DNA of 64,000 nucleotides. Source: Faecalibacillus intestinalis. GTDB taxonomy: Bacteria; Bacillota_I; Bacilli_A; Erysipelotrichales; Coprobacillaceae. A program made the translations under genes and the position numbers. Below are positions 8,851 through 16,723 of this stretch, piece by piece. Numbering within the stretch: position 1 is the first letter of the stretch; every line of letters starts with the position of its first letter. The notes beneath the pieces were generated by a model. The model was not told the origin of the DNA, did no database searches, and worked only from the letters and a program-made list of their open reading frames with translations. The stretch lies in assembly GCF_003024685.1 (NCBI RefSeq), contig NZ_PYLQ01000001.1, positions 186,001 to 250,000 on the forward strand. The letters are read 5' to 3'.

Positions 8851-8864
8851 TGTAAGCGCTTTTT
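8851..8864. promoter_or_regulatory. Candidate catabolite response element (CcpA site)
   Basis: TGTAAGCGCTTTTT matches the cre consensus TGWAARCGYTWNCW at all but one position. It lies between the divergent MFS transporter and SDR genes, so CcpA could repress either of them. No other copy was noticed in the window, so this is a single-site inference. Confidence 0.45.
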
Positions 8865-8906
8865 TATTTTATGAAAAAATTCATTCTCTTTTACCTGTTT
8901 GTAAAC

Positions 8907-8912
8907 TATAAT
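8907..8912 (+). promoter_or_regulatory. Minus-10 box TATAAT for the SDR gene
   Basis: A perfect TATAAT lies 15 bases before the ATG at 8928. Transcription would start near 8919, which rules out the upstream in-frame ATG at 8871 as the true start. Confidence 0.6.
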
Positions 8913-8927
8913 AAATGTGGTGATACA

Positions 8928-9719
8928 ATGAAAGAAATAATGATAATTACAGGTGCAAGTTCTGGTATGGGAAAAGAATTTGCTAGACAAATTGAAAAGA
9001 AATATCAAGTTGATGAATTGTGGGTTATTGCTAGAAGAAAGGAAAGACTGGAAAGTCTAAAAGAAATATTAGAAACAAAAGTAAAAGTACTTGCTTTAGA
9101 TTTAACACAAAAAGAATCATTTGAAATACTTCAGGAAGCTTTATTTAAAGAAAAACCAAGAGTGAAAGTTCTTGTTAATTGTTCAGGCTATGGAAAATTA
9201 GATCATTATGAAAATATGTCGTCAGAAACAATTGAAAATATGATGAATTTAAATATGCTGGCAGTTGTCAAAATGGTAAATACTATTTTACCTTATATGC
9301 ATAAAGAAAGTCATATTGTTAATTTTGCTTCATGTAGTGGCTACATGCCAATTCCTTATTTAAATATTTATGCTGCTTCTAAAGCTTTTGTTCTTAATTA
9401 TTCAAGGGCATTAAATGAAGAATTGAAGTATCGAGGGATTCATGTATTAGCTATTTGTCCTTATTGGGTTGAAACAGAATTCTTTGATCGTGCTGTTGAA
9501 AAAGATAAAAAGCCCGTGGTTATCCGTTATGGAAAAGTATATCAAGCAAAAGATGTCATAAAAAAAGCAATTAAAGATATGGAAAGTTCTAAAGATGTTT
9601 CCCTTTATGGAACGATAAATAAAATACAAATATTAGGGATGAAGGTTTTACCACATCGATTTGTTAAAAAGATTTGGATGGCTTATCAAAATTTAGATGG
9701 AACAAGGAAGATAAGATAG
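8928..9719 (+). CDS. Short-chain dehydrogenase/reductase (classical SDR)
   Basis: 263-aa cytosolic NAD(P)-dependent oxidoreductase. The cofactor motif TGASSGMG is near residues 7-14 and an NCSGYG element stands where classical SDRs have NNAG. The active-site Ser is in NFASCSGYMP and the YAASK motif (Tyr, Lys) follows about a dozen residues later. Arginines after the second strand (ARRKER) favour NADP(H). The C-terminal basic extension (PHRFVKKIWMAYQN) resembles the DltE/YqjQ-type SDRs. The start is set by a TATAAT and GGTGAT just upstream. Substrate unknown. Confidence 0.88.
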   Translation: MKEIMIITGASSGMGKEFARQIEKKYQVDELWVIARRKERLESLKEILETKVKVLALDLTQKESFEILQEALFKEKPRVKVLVNCSGYGKLDHYENMSSETIENMMNLNMLAVVKMVNTILPYMHKESHIVNFASCSGYMPIPYLNIYAASKAFVLNYSRALNEELKYRGIHVLAICPYWVETEFFDRAVEKDKKPVVIRYGKVYQAKDVIKKAIKDMESSKDVSLYGTINKIQILGMKVLPHRFVKKIWMAYQNLDGTRKIR

Positions 9720-9806
9720 ATTGTATTTAATTAAAAAAATCTTTAAAATTAGAGAATTTTTTATTAAAGTGTGATAAGATAAAATCAGTGAAATAGAGAG
9801 GTATGT

Positions 9807-11048
9807 ATGATGAAAAAATTTATTAGACAAAATATAGATCATCAACCAATTGTTGATAATGTTTTTAAAATCGTAAGTTTAGCAAATGATGCAATTGCTA
9901 AAAAAGGAAAAGAAAATATTGTCAATGCGACAATTGGTTCATTATATGATGAAGATGGAAATTTAGTTGCATTAGATACCGTATTTAATACGTATAACAG
10001 TTTAGATAATAGAACAAAAGCAAAATATGCTTCAAGTTTTAGTGGAAATCCTAACTTTAGACAACAGGTTTATAATTGGGTCGTACAAGATACAAAACTT
10101 GATTTATGTCATAGTGTTATCGGAACACCTGGAGGATCAGGAGCCGTTAGTTCTACTATTTTAAATGTTTTAGATGAAGGTCAAACTTTAATTATTCCTC
10201 ATATTGCTTGGGGTAATTATAAATCAATGGCAACGATTGCTAATTGTAAAGTACAAGCCTATCAAATGTTTGATGGGGATGCTTTCAATATTACAAGCTT
10301 TAAAGAAACTTGTCGTGAAGTAATGGCAAGACAAGGTAAAGTTTTAGCGATTATCAATGATCCATGTCATAACCCAACAGGATATTCTATGACAGTTGAA
10401 GAATGGAATCAAGTGATTGATTTTTGTAATGAATTATCAAATGAAGGACCTGTTATTATTTTAGATGATATTGCTTATATTGACTATTCTTATAACTTAG
10501 AAAGATCAAGAGATTATATGAATGCATTTAATCGTATGAATGATCAAGTCATGATTGTTGTAGCATTCTCTTGTTCTAAAACATTAACTTCTTATGGTTT
10601 AAGATGTGGTGGTGCTGTTATTTTAGCGAAAAATCATGAAGATGTAAGATCACTTGAAATCTTGATGGAAAAACATGCCAGAGCTTCTTGGTCAAATATT
10701 CCTAATGCAGCAATGGAAAACTTTGTTAAAGTAACAACAGAACATAAAGATGAATTTAATGCAGAAAAAGCAAAATATGTAGATTTATTAAGACAAAGAT
10801 GTGAAGTCTTTAAAAAAGAAGCAGATGAATGTGGTTTAGCGTATTATCCATATAAAGAAGGTTTCTTTGTGACTTTAAAAGTAGAAGATGATGATTTATT
10901 AACACGTTTCCATGAAGCAATGATTGCTCAAGATATTTATACAATTAAAGTAAATAAAGGTATTCGTGTTGCTTTATGTTCTCTTTCAATTGAAAAATGC
11001 CAAGGACTTGCCTTTAAAATGAAAGATATTTTAGATAGTTTAAAATAA
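9807..11048 (+). CDS. Class I/II pyridoxal-phosphate aminotransferase
   Basis: 413-aa fold-type I PLP enzyme. Visible elements are the cofactor-phosphate loop GTPGGSGAVSS (107-116), NDPCHNPTG (184-192) with the Asn that holds the cofactor O3', the Asp pair and Tyr in ILDDIAYIDY (218-227), and the Schiff-base lysine K258 in FSCSKTLTSYGLRCG. It transfers amino groups between amino acids and keto acids. Specificity cannot be read, although the general form is that of aromatic or aspartate-type enzymes. It is a single transcription unit closed by a hairpin overlapping the stop. Confidence 0.9.
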   Translation: MMKKFIRQNIDHQPIVDNVFKIVSLANDAIAKKGKENIVNATIGSLYDEDGNLVALDTVFNTYNSLDNRTKAKYASSFSGNPNFRQQVYNWVVQDTKLDLCHSVIGTPGGSGAVSSTILNVLDEGQTLIIPHIAWGNYKSMATIANCKVQAYQMFDGDAFNITSFKETCREVMARQGKVLAIINDPCHNPTGYSMTVEEWNQVIDFCNELSNEGPVIILDDIAYIDYSYNLERSRDYMNAFNRMNDQVMIVVAFSCSKTLTSYGLRCGGAVILAKNHEDVRSLEILMEKHARASWSNIPNAAMENFVKVTTEHKDEFNAEKAKYVDLLRQRCEVFKKEADECGLAYYPYKEGFFVTLKVEDDDLLTRFHEAMIAQDIYTIKVNKGIRVALCSLSIEKCQGLAFKMKDILDSLK

Positions 11049-11070
11049 TCGGGGAAACCGGTTATTTTTT
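11045..11070 (+). terminator. Terminator hairpin abutting the acylphosphatase start codon
   Basis: Stem ATAATCGG (11045-11052) with CCGGTTAT (11058-11065), one G-U pair, loop GGAAA, then six T ending at the base before the ATG at 11071. It closes the aminotransferase unit and leaves no room for a normal ribosome site for the next gene. Confidence 0.75.
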
Positions 11071-11340
11071 ATGGAAAGAAGAAAATATTTATTTAAAGGC
11101 AGAGTTCAAGGTGTTGGTTTTCGTTTTCGTTGCTTTTCTATCGCAAATGAATTAAAATTAACGGGGTTTGTAAAAAATGAATATGATGGTTCGGTTTCTA
11201 TGGAAGTTCAAGGAAAAGGTATGATTATTGAAAGAATGATAGAAAAATTGTATCAACAACCTTTTATTGAAATTGAACAAATTCATTATCATTTGTTAAG
11301 TATTAAAGAAAATGAAAAATCATTTGAAATACGCTATTAA
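11071..11340 (+). CDS. Acylphosphatase
   Basis: Small 89-aa enzyme that hydrolyses carboxyl-phosphate anhydrides such as acetyl phosphate. The family signature GRVQGVGFRFR is at residues 10-20 with the phosphate-binding R18, and the catalytic Asn is N36 in GFVKNEYDGSV. Length is normal. No Shine-Dalgarno sequence is visible before the ATG because a terminator hairpin and its T-run end there, so translation is probably weak or depends on read-through. The asparaginase gene follows after 9 bases with its own strong AAGGAGG site. Confidence 0.92.
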   Translation: MERRKYLFKGRVQGVGFRFRCFSIANELKLTGFVKNEYDGSVSMEVQGKGMIIERMIEKLYQQPFIEIEQIHYHLLSIKENEKSFEIRY

Positions 11341-11349
11341 GGAGGATAT

Positions 11350-12327
11350 ATGAAAACAATTGCTATTGTGGCAACAGGTGGTACGATTGCTGGTACAGGT
11401 AAAAAAGGAAAAACAGCAGCTTATCATGCAGGAGAAATTGATATTGATTCAATTATTGAAACAATTCCAGAAATTAATGAAGTCGCACATATTAAAGAAT
11501 ATCAATTAATGAATATTGATAGTAATGAAATGACACATGAAAAATGGTTGATTTTAAAAAATAACATCGAAGAAATCTTATCTGATGACACCATTGATGG
11601 TGCAGTCGTTACCCATGGGACAGATACTTTAGATGAAACAGCTTATTTTTTAACTTTGACATTAAATACACCAAAGCCTGTTGTTTTAACAGGAGCAATG
11701 CGTCCAGCAACAGCAACGAGTGCAGATGGTCCATTTAATCTTTATCAAGCTATTTGTTTAGCATGTCATGGAGAATCCTATAATCGAGGTGTTCTAGCAT
11801 TATTTTCTAATACGATTTATTCAGGAAGAGATATTGAAAAAGTCAATAACTTTAAAATCGATGCATTTGATCAAAGATCACTAGGATGTTTAGGATATAT
11901 GCAAGATCAAGAAGTCTATTTCTATACACAAACAAGTAAGATTCATACGGTAAAATCACGTTTTAATAAACGTATTGATTCGATTAAAAGTGTAGCGATT
12001 GCTTTTTATTACAGTGGTGCGGATGCTAAAATCTTATATGATCTTGCAAATAATCATGAAGGGATTGTTATTGCGGGATCAGGAAGTGGAAATTATAGCC
12101 AAGCATGGCTAAAAGCAATTGAAGAACTTTCAGAAAAAGGAACTATTTTTGTACGTTCTTCACGTATCTCACAAGGTATTGTGTTTGATGATGAAATTTT
12201 TGATCCACATCATTTATGTATTTCTTCAAATACATTATCACCACAAAAAGCAAGAGTTTTACTCATGCTTGCTTTAACACAAACACATGATCGTGATGAA
12301 ATTAGAGAAATCTTTTTACAATATTAG
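11350..12327 (+). CDS. ansA: L-asparaginase
   Basis: Hydrolyses L-asparagine to aspartate and ammonia. TGGTIAGTG at 9-17 supplies the nucleophile T12, and THGTDTLDETA at 88-98 supplies the T91-D92 pair. The DGPFNLYQA segment (about 129-137) is nearer to the type II lineage, yet there is no signal peptide, so the enzyme should be cytoplasmic. At 325 aa it is full length. TAAGGAGGATAT precedes the ATG. Its last codons and its terminator are duplicated exactly 1.7 kb downstream. Confidence 0.9.
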   Translation: MKTIAIVATGGTIAGTGKKGKTAAYHAGEIDIDSIIETIPEINEVAHIKEYQLMNIDSNEMTHEKWLILKNNIEEILSDDTIDGAVVTHGTDTLDETAYFLTLTLNTPKPVVLTGAMRPATATSADGPFNLYQAICLACHGESYNRGVLALFSNTIYSGRDIEKVNNFKIDAFDQRSLGCLGYMQDQEVYFYTQTSKIHTVKSRFNKRIDSIKSVAIAFYYSGADAKILYDLANNHEGIVIAGSGSGNYSQAWLKAIEELSEKGTIFVRSSRISQGIVFDDEIFDPHHLCISSNTLSPQKARVLLMLALTQTHDRDEIREIFLQY

Positions 12328-12350
12328 AAGGAGAAATCCTTCTTTTTTTA
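12320..12350 (+). repeat. Direct repeat, left copy (ansA 3' end plus terminator)
   Basis: A 31-base sequence identical to 14038-14068. It includes the last ansA codons, the stop and the complete terminator: stem AGAAGGA (12326-12332), loop GAAA, TCCTTCT (12337-12343), seven T. The two copies bracket the MazG-like and epimerase genes like the ends of an integrated segment. Confidence 0.85.
12326..12349 (+). terminator. Intrinsic terminator of ansA
   Basis: Perfect 7-bp stem with a GAAA loop and seven T, starting inside the stop codon region of ansA. Confidence 0.88.
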
Positions 12351-12620
12351 TATGTTTCTAATTGTTAGTCAGTATTAATATAAAATTAAACATGTTTATA
12401 TTAAGAATAATTGATAGCTATGATACAATTTATGTTTAGAGAAAATCAATTAATTTTGGTGAATATTAGATCAAAATTTATCAATTAACAGTAAGACAAT
12501 TTTTTAGATAAAAAACTATTTTATGTTATTTATTCAACTTTATGCATTGTCTGGAGTATAATGAACTTATAAAGCAAAGTATTATTTTAATTTTATGTGA
12601 AAAAGAGGGGGGAGAGTAAT
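12351..12620. promoter_or_regulatory. Island leader with promoter for the MazG-like gene
   Basis: No gene is visible. Near its end lies a promoter: TTCAAC (12533-12538), an 18-base spacer and a perfect TATAAT (12557-12562). Transcription would start near 12569. The rest is AT-rich and without clear structure. Confidence 0.5.
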
Positions 12621-12971
12621 ATGAAAACTCAAGAAGAATATTTCAATGATTTAAAGAAAGGTACATCATTAGTGGAACTACAAAATTATATTAATAATGT
12701 TTTAGAAATTAGAGGATTCAACAATCAGTCAATAGAATTAAAATTAATGTTATTAATGGAAGAAGTGGGTGAGTTAGCAAAGTCTATTAGAAAGGATTCA
12801 ACAAGTTTACCAATTGATAGATGCAAAATAAATAATTATTCTCCTATTGAAGAAGAAATTGCGGATGTATTAATAGTTTTATTTTCAATAGCTAATAAAT
12901 TACAAATTGATTTGTATGATGCATTTTTAAAAAAGGAAAGGGAAAATATAAAAAGAAAATGGAAGAAATAA
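12621..12971 (+). CDS. MazG-like nucleotide pyrophosphohydrolase
   Basis: 116-aa all-alpha protein of the MazG/dUTPase-like superfamily. These enzymes cleave NTPs or modified nucleotides to monophosphate and pyrophosphate. The metal-binding acids are seen in EEVGE (47-51) and in E-I-A-D-V (79-83), the EExxE/ExxD pattern. The start is chosen at the ATG 5-6 bases after a long GGGGGGAGAG purine run; an in-frame ATG 24 bases upstream has no ribosome site. It shares the island with an epimerase gene, 103 bases away. The physiological nucleotide is unknown. Confidence 0.75.
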   Translation: MKTQEEYFNDLKKGTSLVELQNYINNVLEIRGFNNQSIELKLMLLMEEVGELAKSIRKDSTSLPIDRCKINNYSPIEEEIADVLIVLFSIANKLQIDLYDAFLKKERENIKRKWKK

Positions 12972-13074
12972 ATAAAAAACAAATGTATTATCTTTTAATA
13001 TCAACGATATTTCATCAATCACAAAATACAAATACTACACTACAAAATAGTCTTAAATTAAAGGAGAAAGTAAG

Positions 13075-13941
13075 ATGAAAGTTTTAGTTTTAGGTGGTAC
13101 GAGATTCTTTGGTATTCATTTGGTTGATGAATTATTAAAAAGTAATTGTGATGTAACAATAGCAACTAGAGGGTTAACTAGTGATTCTTTTGGAAATAAA
13201 GTTAAAAGAATTAGATTGGATAGACATGATGAATTAAGTATAATTAATAACCTTAGTGACAAATATTTTGATGTAATATATGATAACTTGGCATATTGTT
13301 CCAATGATATAGAAATATTATTACCACATATTCATTGTGGAAAATATATTGTTACGTCTTCTACATCTGTTTACAATCCTTTAAAAGGAGATGTAAAAGA
13401 AACTGATTTTGATTCAATAACTTATCCATATATTAATTGTAAACGAAATGAAGTTGAATATGCAGAAGGGAAACGTCTTGTTGAGGCTGCAATATTACAA
13501 AAATTTAATGATATAAACTATATTTGTGTTAGATTCCCATTTGTTATAGGAAAAGATGATTATACAGGAAGATTGATTAAGTATATAAAATGTTATAGAG
13601 AAAAGAAAAATTTATATGTAAATAATATAAAAAATAAGATGAGTTTCGTAGATTCTAAAGAAGCTGGGAAATTTCTAGCATTTTTAAAAGATGTAAATAA
13701 TTTTAAGGGATGTATTAATGCTGCTAGCGATGGGGTTTTATCAATGTATGAGATTTTATCAATACTAGAGCCGAATAAAAATGTTCTTGATAAAAATATT
13801 TCTGAGTTATTTTTAAAAAAGACTACAGAAATTGCTCCGTACAATGATGTAGAAAGTTACCAAATAAATACAGCTCTTGCTAAAAAATTAGGTTTTAGAT
13901 TTTCAAATATTAATTCATTAATTAAAGAATATACAAAATAA
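13075..13941 (+). CDS. NAD-dependent epimerase/dehydratase (extended SDR)
   Basis: 288-aa Rossmann protein. The cofactor loop GGTRFFGIHL is at 7-16, the active-site Ser/Thr is in YVTSSTSVYNP (about 97), and a YxxxK pair occurs in EYAEGKR (about 126-130). The GGTRFFG form is typical of atypical or extended SDRs that reduce or epimerise nucleotide-sugar-like substrates. It carries more ATA, TTA and AAT codons than its core neighbours, in keeping with acquisition. AAAGGAGAAAG precedes the ATG. It is the second gene of the terminator-bounded island and may work with the MazG-like protein on a nucleotide substrate, which is inference. Confidence 0.75.
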   Translation: MKVLVLGGTRFFGIHLVDELLKSNCDVTIATRGLTSDSFGNKVKRIRLDRHDELSIINNLSDKYFDVIYDNLAYCSNDIEILLPHIHCGKYIVTSSTSVYNPLKGDVKETDFDSITYPYINCKRNEVEYAEGKRLVEAAILQKFNDINYICVRFPFVIGKDDYTGRLIKYIKCYREKKNLYVNNIKNKMSFVDSKEAGKFLAFLKDVNNFKGCINAASDGVLSMYEILSILEPNKNVLDKNISELFLKKTTEIAPYNDVESYQINTALAKKLGFRFSNINSLIKEYTK

Positions 13942-14037
13942 ATTATTAGTTAGGTAAATTGGGTAAAAGATAGTAATAATAACAAGAACGATACATCTAG
14001 CACAACGATATTTTTGATTTTAAATATAGAGCTTTAT

Positions 14038-14068
14038 AATATTAGAAGGAGAAATCCTTCTTTTTTTA
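14038..14068 (+). repeat. Direct repeat, right copy (terminator duplicate)
   Basis: Identical over 31 bases to 12320-12350, including the 7-bp stem, GAAA loop and T-run (14044-14067). Here it follows no complete gene end of its own: the epimerase stops about 95 bases earlier. The copy therefore looks like the far junction of an inserted segment. Confidence 0.85.
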
Positions 14069-14117
14069 GCATAAAGTATGTTGAAATTATGTTAGCTAAA
14101 GCTAATGGAGGAATTCT

Positions 14118-14903
14118 ATGAAAGTTTATACATTTGGAGATCAATCAAAGCCAGTAATGATGTTGTTTCCAGGAACGTGTTGTTATTGGAAAAATAATTT
14201 TGGACATGTTATAGAAGGGTTAAAAGAATATTTTTATGTCACAATTGTCAGTTATAGTGGTTTTGATGAAACAGAACACTCTACTTTTATCTCTGAATTA
14301 GATGAAACAAAAAAGATTGAACAATATATTCAAGAATATTTTAATGGTCATATTTTTGCTGTCTATGGTTGTTCACTTGGCGGATCTTTTGTATCTTTAC
14401 TGTTAAGTAGAGAAAACATTCATATCGATCATGCGATTATTGGTTCAAGTGATATGGATCAAACTTCTAAGCTTCTTGCAAAACTACAAACTGCACTTGT
14501 AATGTCCATTATTTATCCTTTAATTACAGGCAAAGGAAGTAGACTAGCTAAAAAATTTATTTCTAAAAGAATGAATACTCAAGATGAAAATGCAAATTAT
14601 CGAAAGAAATTCATGGAACTCATGGGTATAGGAAGTGGCATTGATTTTTTTTTTATTTCTAAAGAATCAATGAAAAATCAATTTTGTAGTGACTTATATA
14701 CAAAAGTGGGTCAACAAATCCAAGTACCTCATACAACAATTCATGTATTCTATTCAAAAAAGATGGGTGAAAAGTATCGAAAACGTTATGAAAAATATTT
14801 CAAACAACCTGATATCATTGAATTTGATTTAAGACATGAAGAATTGTTGTTGGATGCTTCTCGTTGGGTCAAAGAAGTATGTAAGGCTTGTCAGATTGTT
14901 TGA
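14118..14903 (+). CDS. Alpha/beta hydrolase
   Basis: 261-aa hydrolase with the oxyanion-hole region LFPGTCCYWKNNF (16-28) and the nucleophile elbow YGCSLGGS (83-90) with S86. A late HEE motif (RHEELLLDASRW, about 239-250) supplies the probable catalytic histidine. There is no signal peptide or membrane segment. The substrate is not predictable. The ribosome site GGAGGAATTCT lies just before the ATG. It would have been the direct neighbour of ansA before the island inserted. Confidence 0.78.
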   Translation: MKVYTFGDQSKPVMMLFPGTCCYWKNNFGHVIEGLKEYFYVTIVSYSGFDETEHSTFISELDETKKIEQYIQEYFNGHIFAVYGCSLGGSFVSLLLSRENIHIDHAIIGSSDMDQTSKLLAKLQTALVMSIIYPLITGKGSRLAKKFISKRMNTQDENANYRKKFMELMGIGSGIDFFFISKESMKNQFCSDLYTKVGQQIQVPHTTIHVFYSKKMGEKYRKRYEKYFKQPDIIEFDLRHEELLLDASRWVKEVCKACQIV

Positions 14904-14986
14904 TATTTAAAATAAATTAAATGTGTTGATTAAAAAAATAATCATGCTTCAAGTATAAATACGTAATATTAAAAAGGAGAAAGAGT

Positions 14987-15250
14987 ATGAAATTATATTA
15001 TCCTGCCATTTTCTTAAAAGAAAACGATGGAAGATATTCAGTTTCATTTTCTGATGTTTTAGAAGCAATAATATGTGGGCATGATTTTGAAAATGTTGAT
15101 ATAAAAGAAACTGTTGTAAAGATTGAATTGAATTTAACTGGATTAGATGACAAAAAAACTAATTTTATAATTATAAAAAAGAGTAATGAATCAGGAAAAC
15201 TGAATCATTACTCTTTTACGTATACAGCAAAGTTTTTATCCTCACAATAA
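14987..15250 (+). CDS. Orphan HicB-like antitoxin domain protein, probably degenerate
   Basis: The first 40 residues (LYYPAIFLKENDGRYSVSFSD, then VLEAIICGHDF) follow the HicB pattern YYPAIF-x-DG-Y-V-FPDLPG, but the PDLPGC core is changed to SDVLEA. After about residue 62 the frame runs into the terminator hairpin of the converging amylase gene, and its last 43 bases overlap that gene. No HicA toxin or DNA-binding C-terminus is visible. It has a good AAAGGAGAAAG ribosome site, so a short protein may still be made. A working toxin-antitoxin pair is unlikely. Confidence 0.5.
   Translation: MKLYYPAIFLKENDGRYSVSFSDVLEAIICGHDFENVDIKETVVKIELNLTGLDDKKTNFIIIKKSNESGKLNHYSFTYTAKFLSSQ
15178..15216 (-). 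terminator. Terminator of the amylase gene
   Basis: A 16-position stem (15178-15193 with 15201-15216, one mismatch) followed on the minus strand by six T. It lies inside the 3' part of the HicB-like frame. Confidence 0.75.
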
Positions 15251-16632
15251 AAATCACCATAACCATCTTCATTAATAAGAACTCTTTGATAACCATTAAA
15301 GACATTGACATAATAACAATGGCTATATTCTTTACCAACATACATTGATTTAATACCACCATTTGAATTCGTCATAATAATTGCCATTGCTTTTGTTTGG
15401 GTACGCCTAATCCAACCAATTAAATGAGGATAATCAAAATAATCTTCTTGATTTCCTTCGTTATATTGTTTTCTTAAAGAAAGGAGTTGTTGAAGCATTT
15501 CTTTTTTTGAAGAAACATTTTCATAATCAATACCTTCTAAATCACCATAGAAAACACAAGGATACCCTGCTTTTCTTAAAAGAGTTAAACAATAAGCATG
15601 TCCTTTAAACCAATCAGGAATGAAAGAAGCTAATGATTGACTTGGTTCCGTATCATGATTATCGACAAAAGTAACTGCATTTGAAGGATACATGGAAACA
15701 AGCGTTTGATCAAAAATATGAGAAAAATCATAATTTTCATTATGACTTGCATCATAAAAATGATAGTGAAGAGGAACATCAAATAAAGACATTTCAAAAT
15801 TGACTTCTTTTAAATACTTTTCTAAATGATACACATCTCCGTGCCAATACTCACCAACCGTAAATAATTCTTTATTAAAATCGTGATATATTTTTGGCAA
15901 GAGGTTTTTATAAAAAGAAGCGGGAATATGTTTAACAGCATCGAGACGTAAGCCGTTGATTTTAGTAAAATTTATATACCAATAAAGCCATGAGGTAACT
16001 TCTTGAACGGTTTCTTCATTTCCAAAATCTAAATCCGCTCCCATTAAATAATCATAATTGCCATTTTCATCATCGACTTCTTGATCCCAACTTTTTTGAT
16101 CAAAAAGGAAAATGGTATTACGATGGGTCTTTTCATCATAATCAATCCCATCAAAATGATACCAATGCCAAATAAAATCAGAATATTTTTTATTTCTACC
16201 AGGAAAAGTAAAAAGAGTATAGACTTTAATTTGTTCATCACCAGAAATGATTTCATTAGTATTTTGACGATTGACTTCTTTTGCATTAACAATTTCAGTA
16301 CCGTCAGCCCCCATTTTATGATTCAAGACAATGTCTCCATAGACATCGATTCCTGCTTTTTGAAAAGCTTGAATACACGCTAAATAATCTTCTTTTGTTC
16401 CATATTTTGTTTCAATACTTCCTTTTTGATTAAATTCTCCTAAATCATAAAGATCATAAACACCATAACCATTATCATGAATACCGCCAACGCCTTTATA
16501 AGCAGGTGGTAACCAAATAGCTGAAAAACCCATTTCTTTATAAGATTTTACTTTTTCTTGAAGTTGTTTCCAAAGTTTTTCTTCAGGTTTTATATACCAA
16601 TGAAACCCTTGTAATAAAACACCATTTTCCAT
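15208..16632 (-). CDS. Cytoplasmic alpha-amylase (GH13)
   Basis: 474-aa glycoside hydrolase that cleaves internal alpha-1,4 bonds of starch or glycogen. The catalytic Asp is in INGLRLDAVKH (about 229-239), the acid Glu in LFTVGEYWHG (about 262), and the transition-state Asp in TFVDNHDTEPSQS (about 328). The N-terminal (beta/alpha)8 entry GVLLQGFHWYI and the absence of a signal peptide match the liquefying-type cytoplasmic enzymes. The start at 16632 is set by GAGGTGAAAAAA and by a TATAAT at 16654-16659 that lies inside the longer upstream frame. It probably acts on imported maltodextrin or glycogen. Confidence 0.9.
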   Translation of the reverse strand: MENGVLLQGFHWYIKPEEKLWKQLQEKVKSYKEMGFSAIWLPPAYKGVGGIHDNGYGVYDLYDLGEFNQKGSIETKYGTKEDYLACIQAFQKAGIDVYGDIVLNHKMGADGTEIVNAKEVNRQNTNEIISGDEQIKVYTLFTFPGRNKKYSDFIWHWYHFDGIDYDEKTHRNTIFLFDQKSWDQEVDDENGNYDYLMGADLDFGNEETVQEVTSWLYWYINFTKINGLRLDAVKHIPASFYKNLLPKIYHDFNKELFTVGEYWHGDVYHLEKYLKEVNFEMSLFDVPLHYHFYDASHNENYDFSHIFDQTLVSMYPSNAVTFVDNHDTEPSQSLASFIPDWFKGHAYCLTLLRKAGYPCVFYGDLEGIDYENVSSKKEMLQQLLSLRKQYNEGNQEDYFDYPHLIGWIRRTQTKAMAIIMTNSNGGIKSMYVGKEYSHCYYVNVFNGYQRVLINEDGYGDFYCEDKNFAVYVKE

Positions 16633-16723
16633 TTTTTTCACCTCATTGAAACTATTATACACCATTTTATTTCATTTTCCTAAAAGATGCGTTAAAATAA
16701 AGGAAATTAGGGGGATTATATAT

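Noticed and set aside
8871-8927. Longer SDR start at 8871
   Set aside because: The TATAAT minus-10 box lies inside this extension, and the ribosome site stands before the ATG at 8928.
14987-15250. A complete HicAB toxin-antitoxin pair
   Set aside because: No HicA-like gene on either side, and the HicB core motif is changed.
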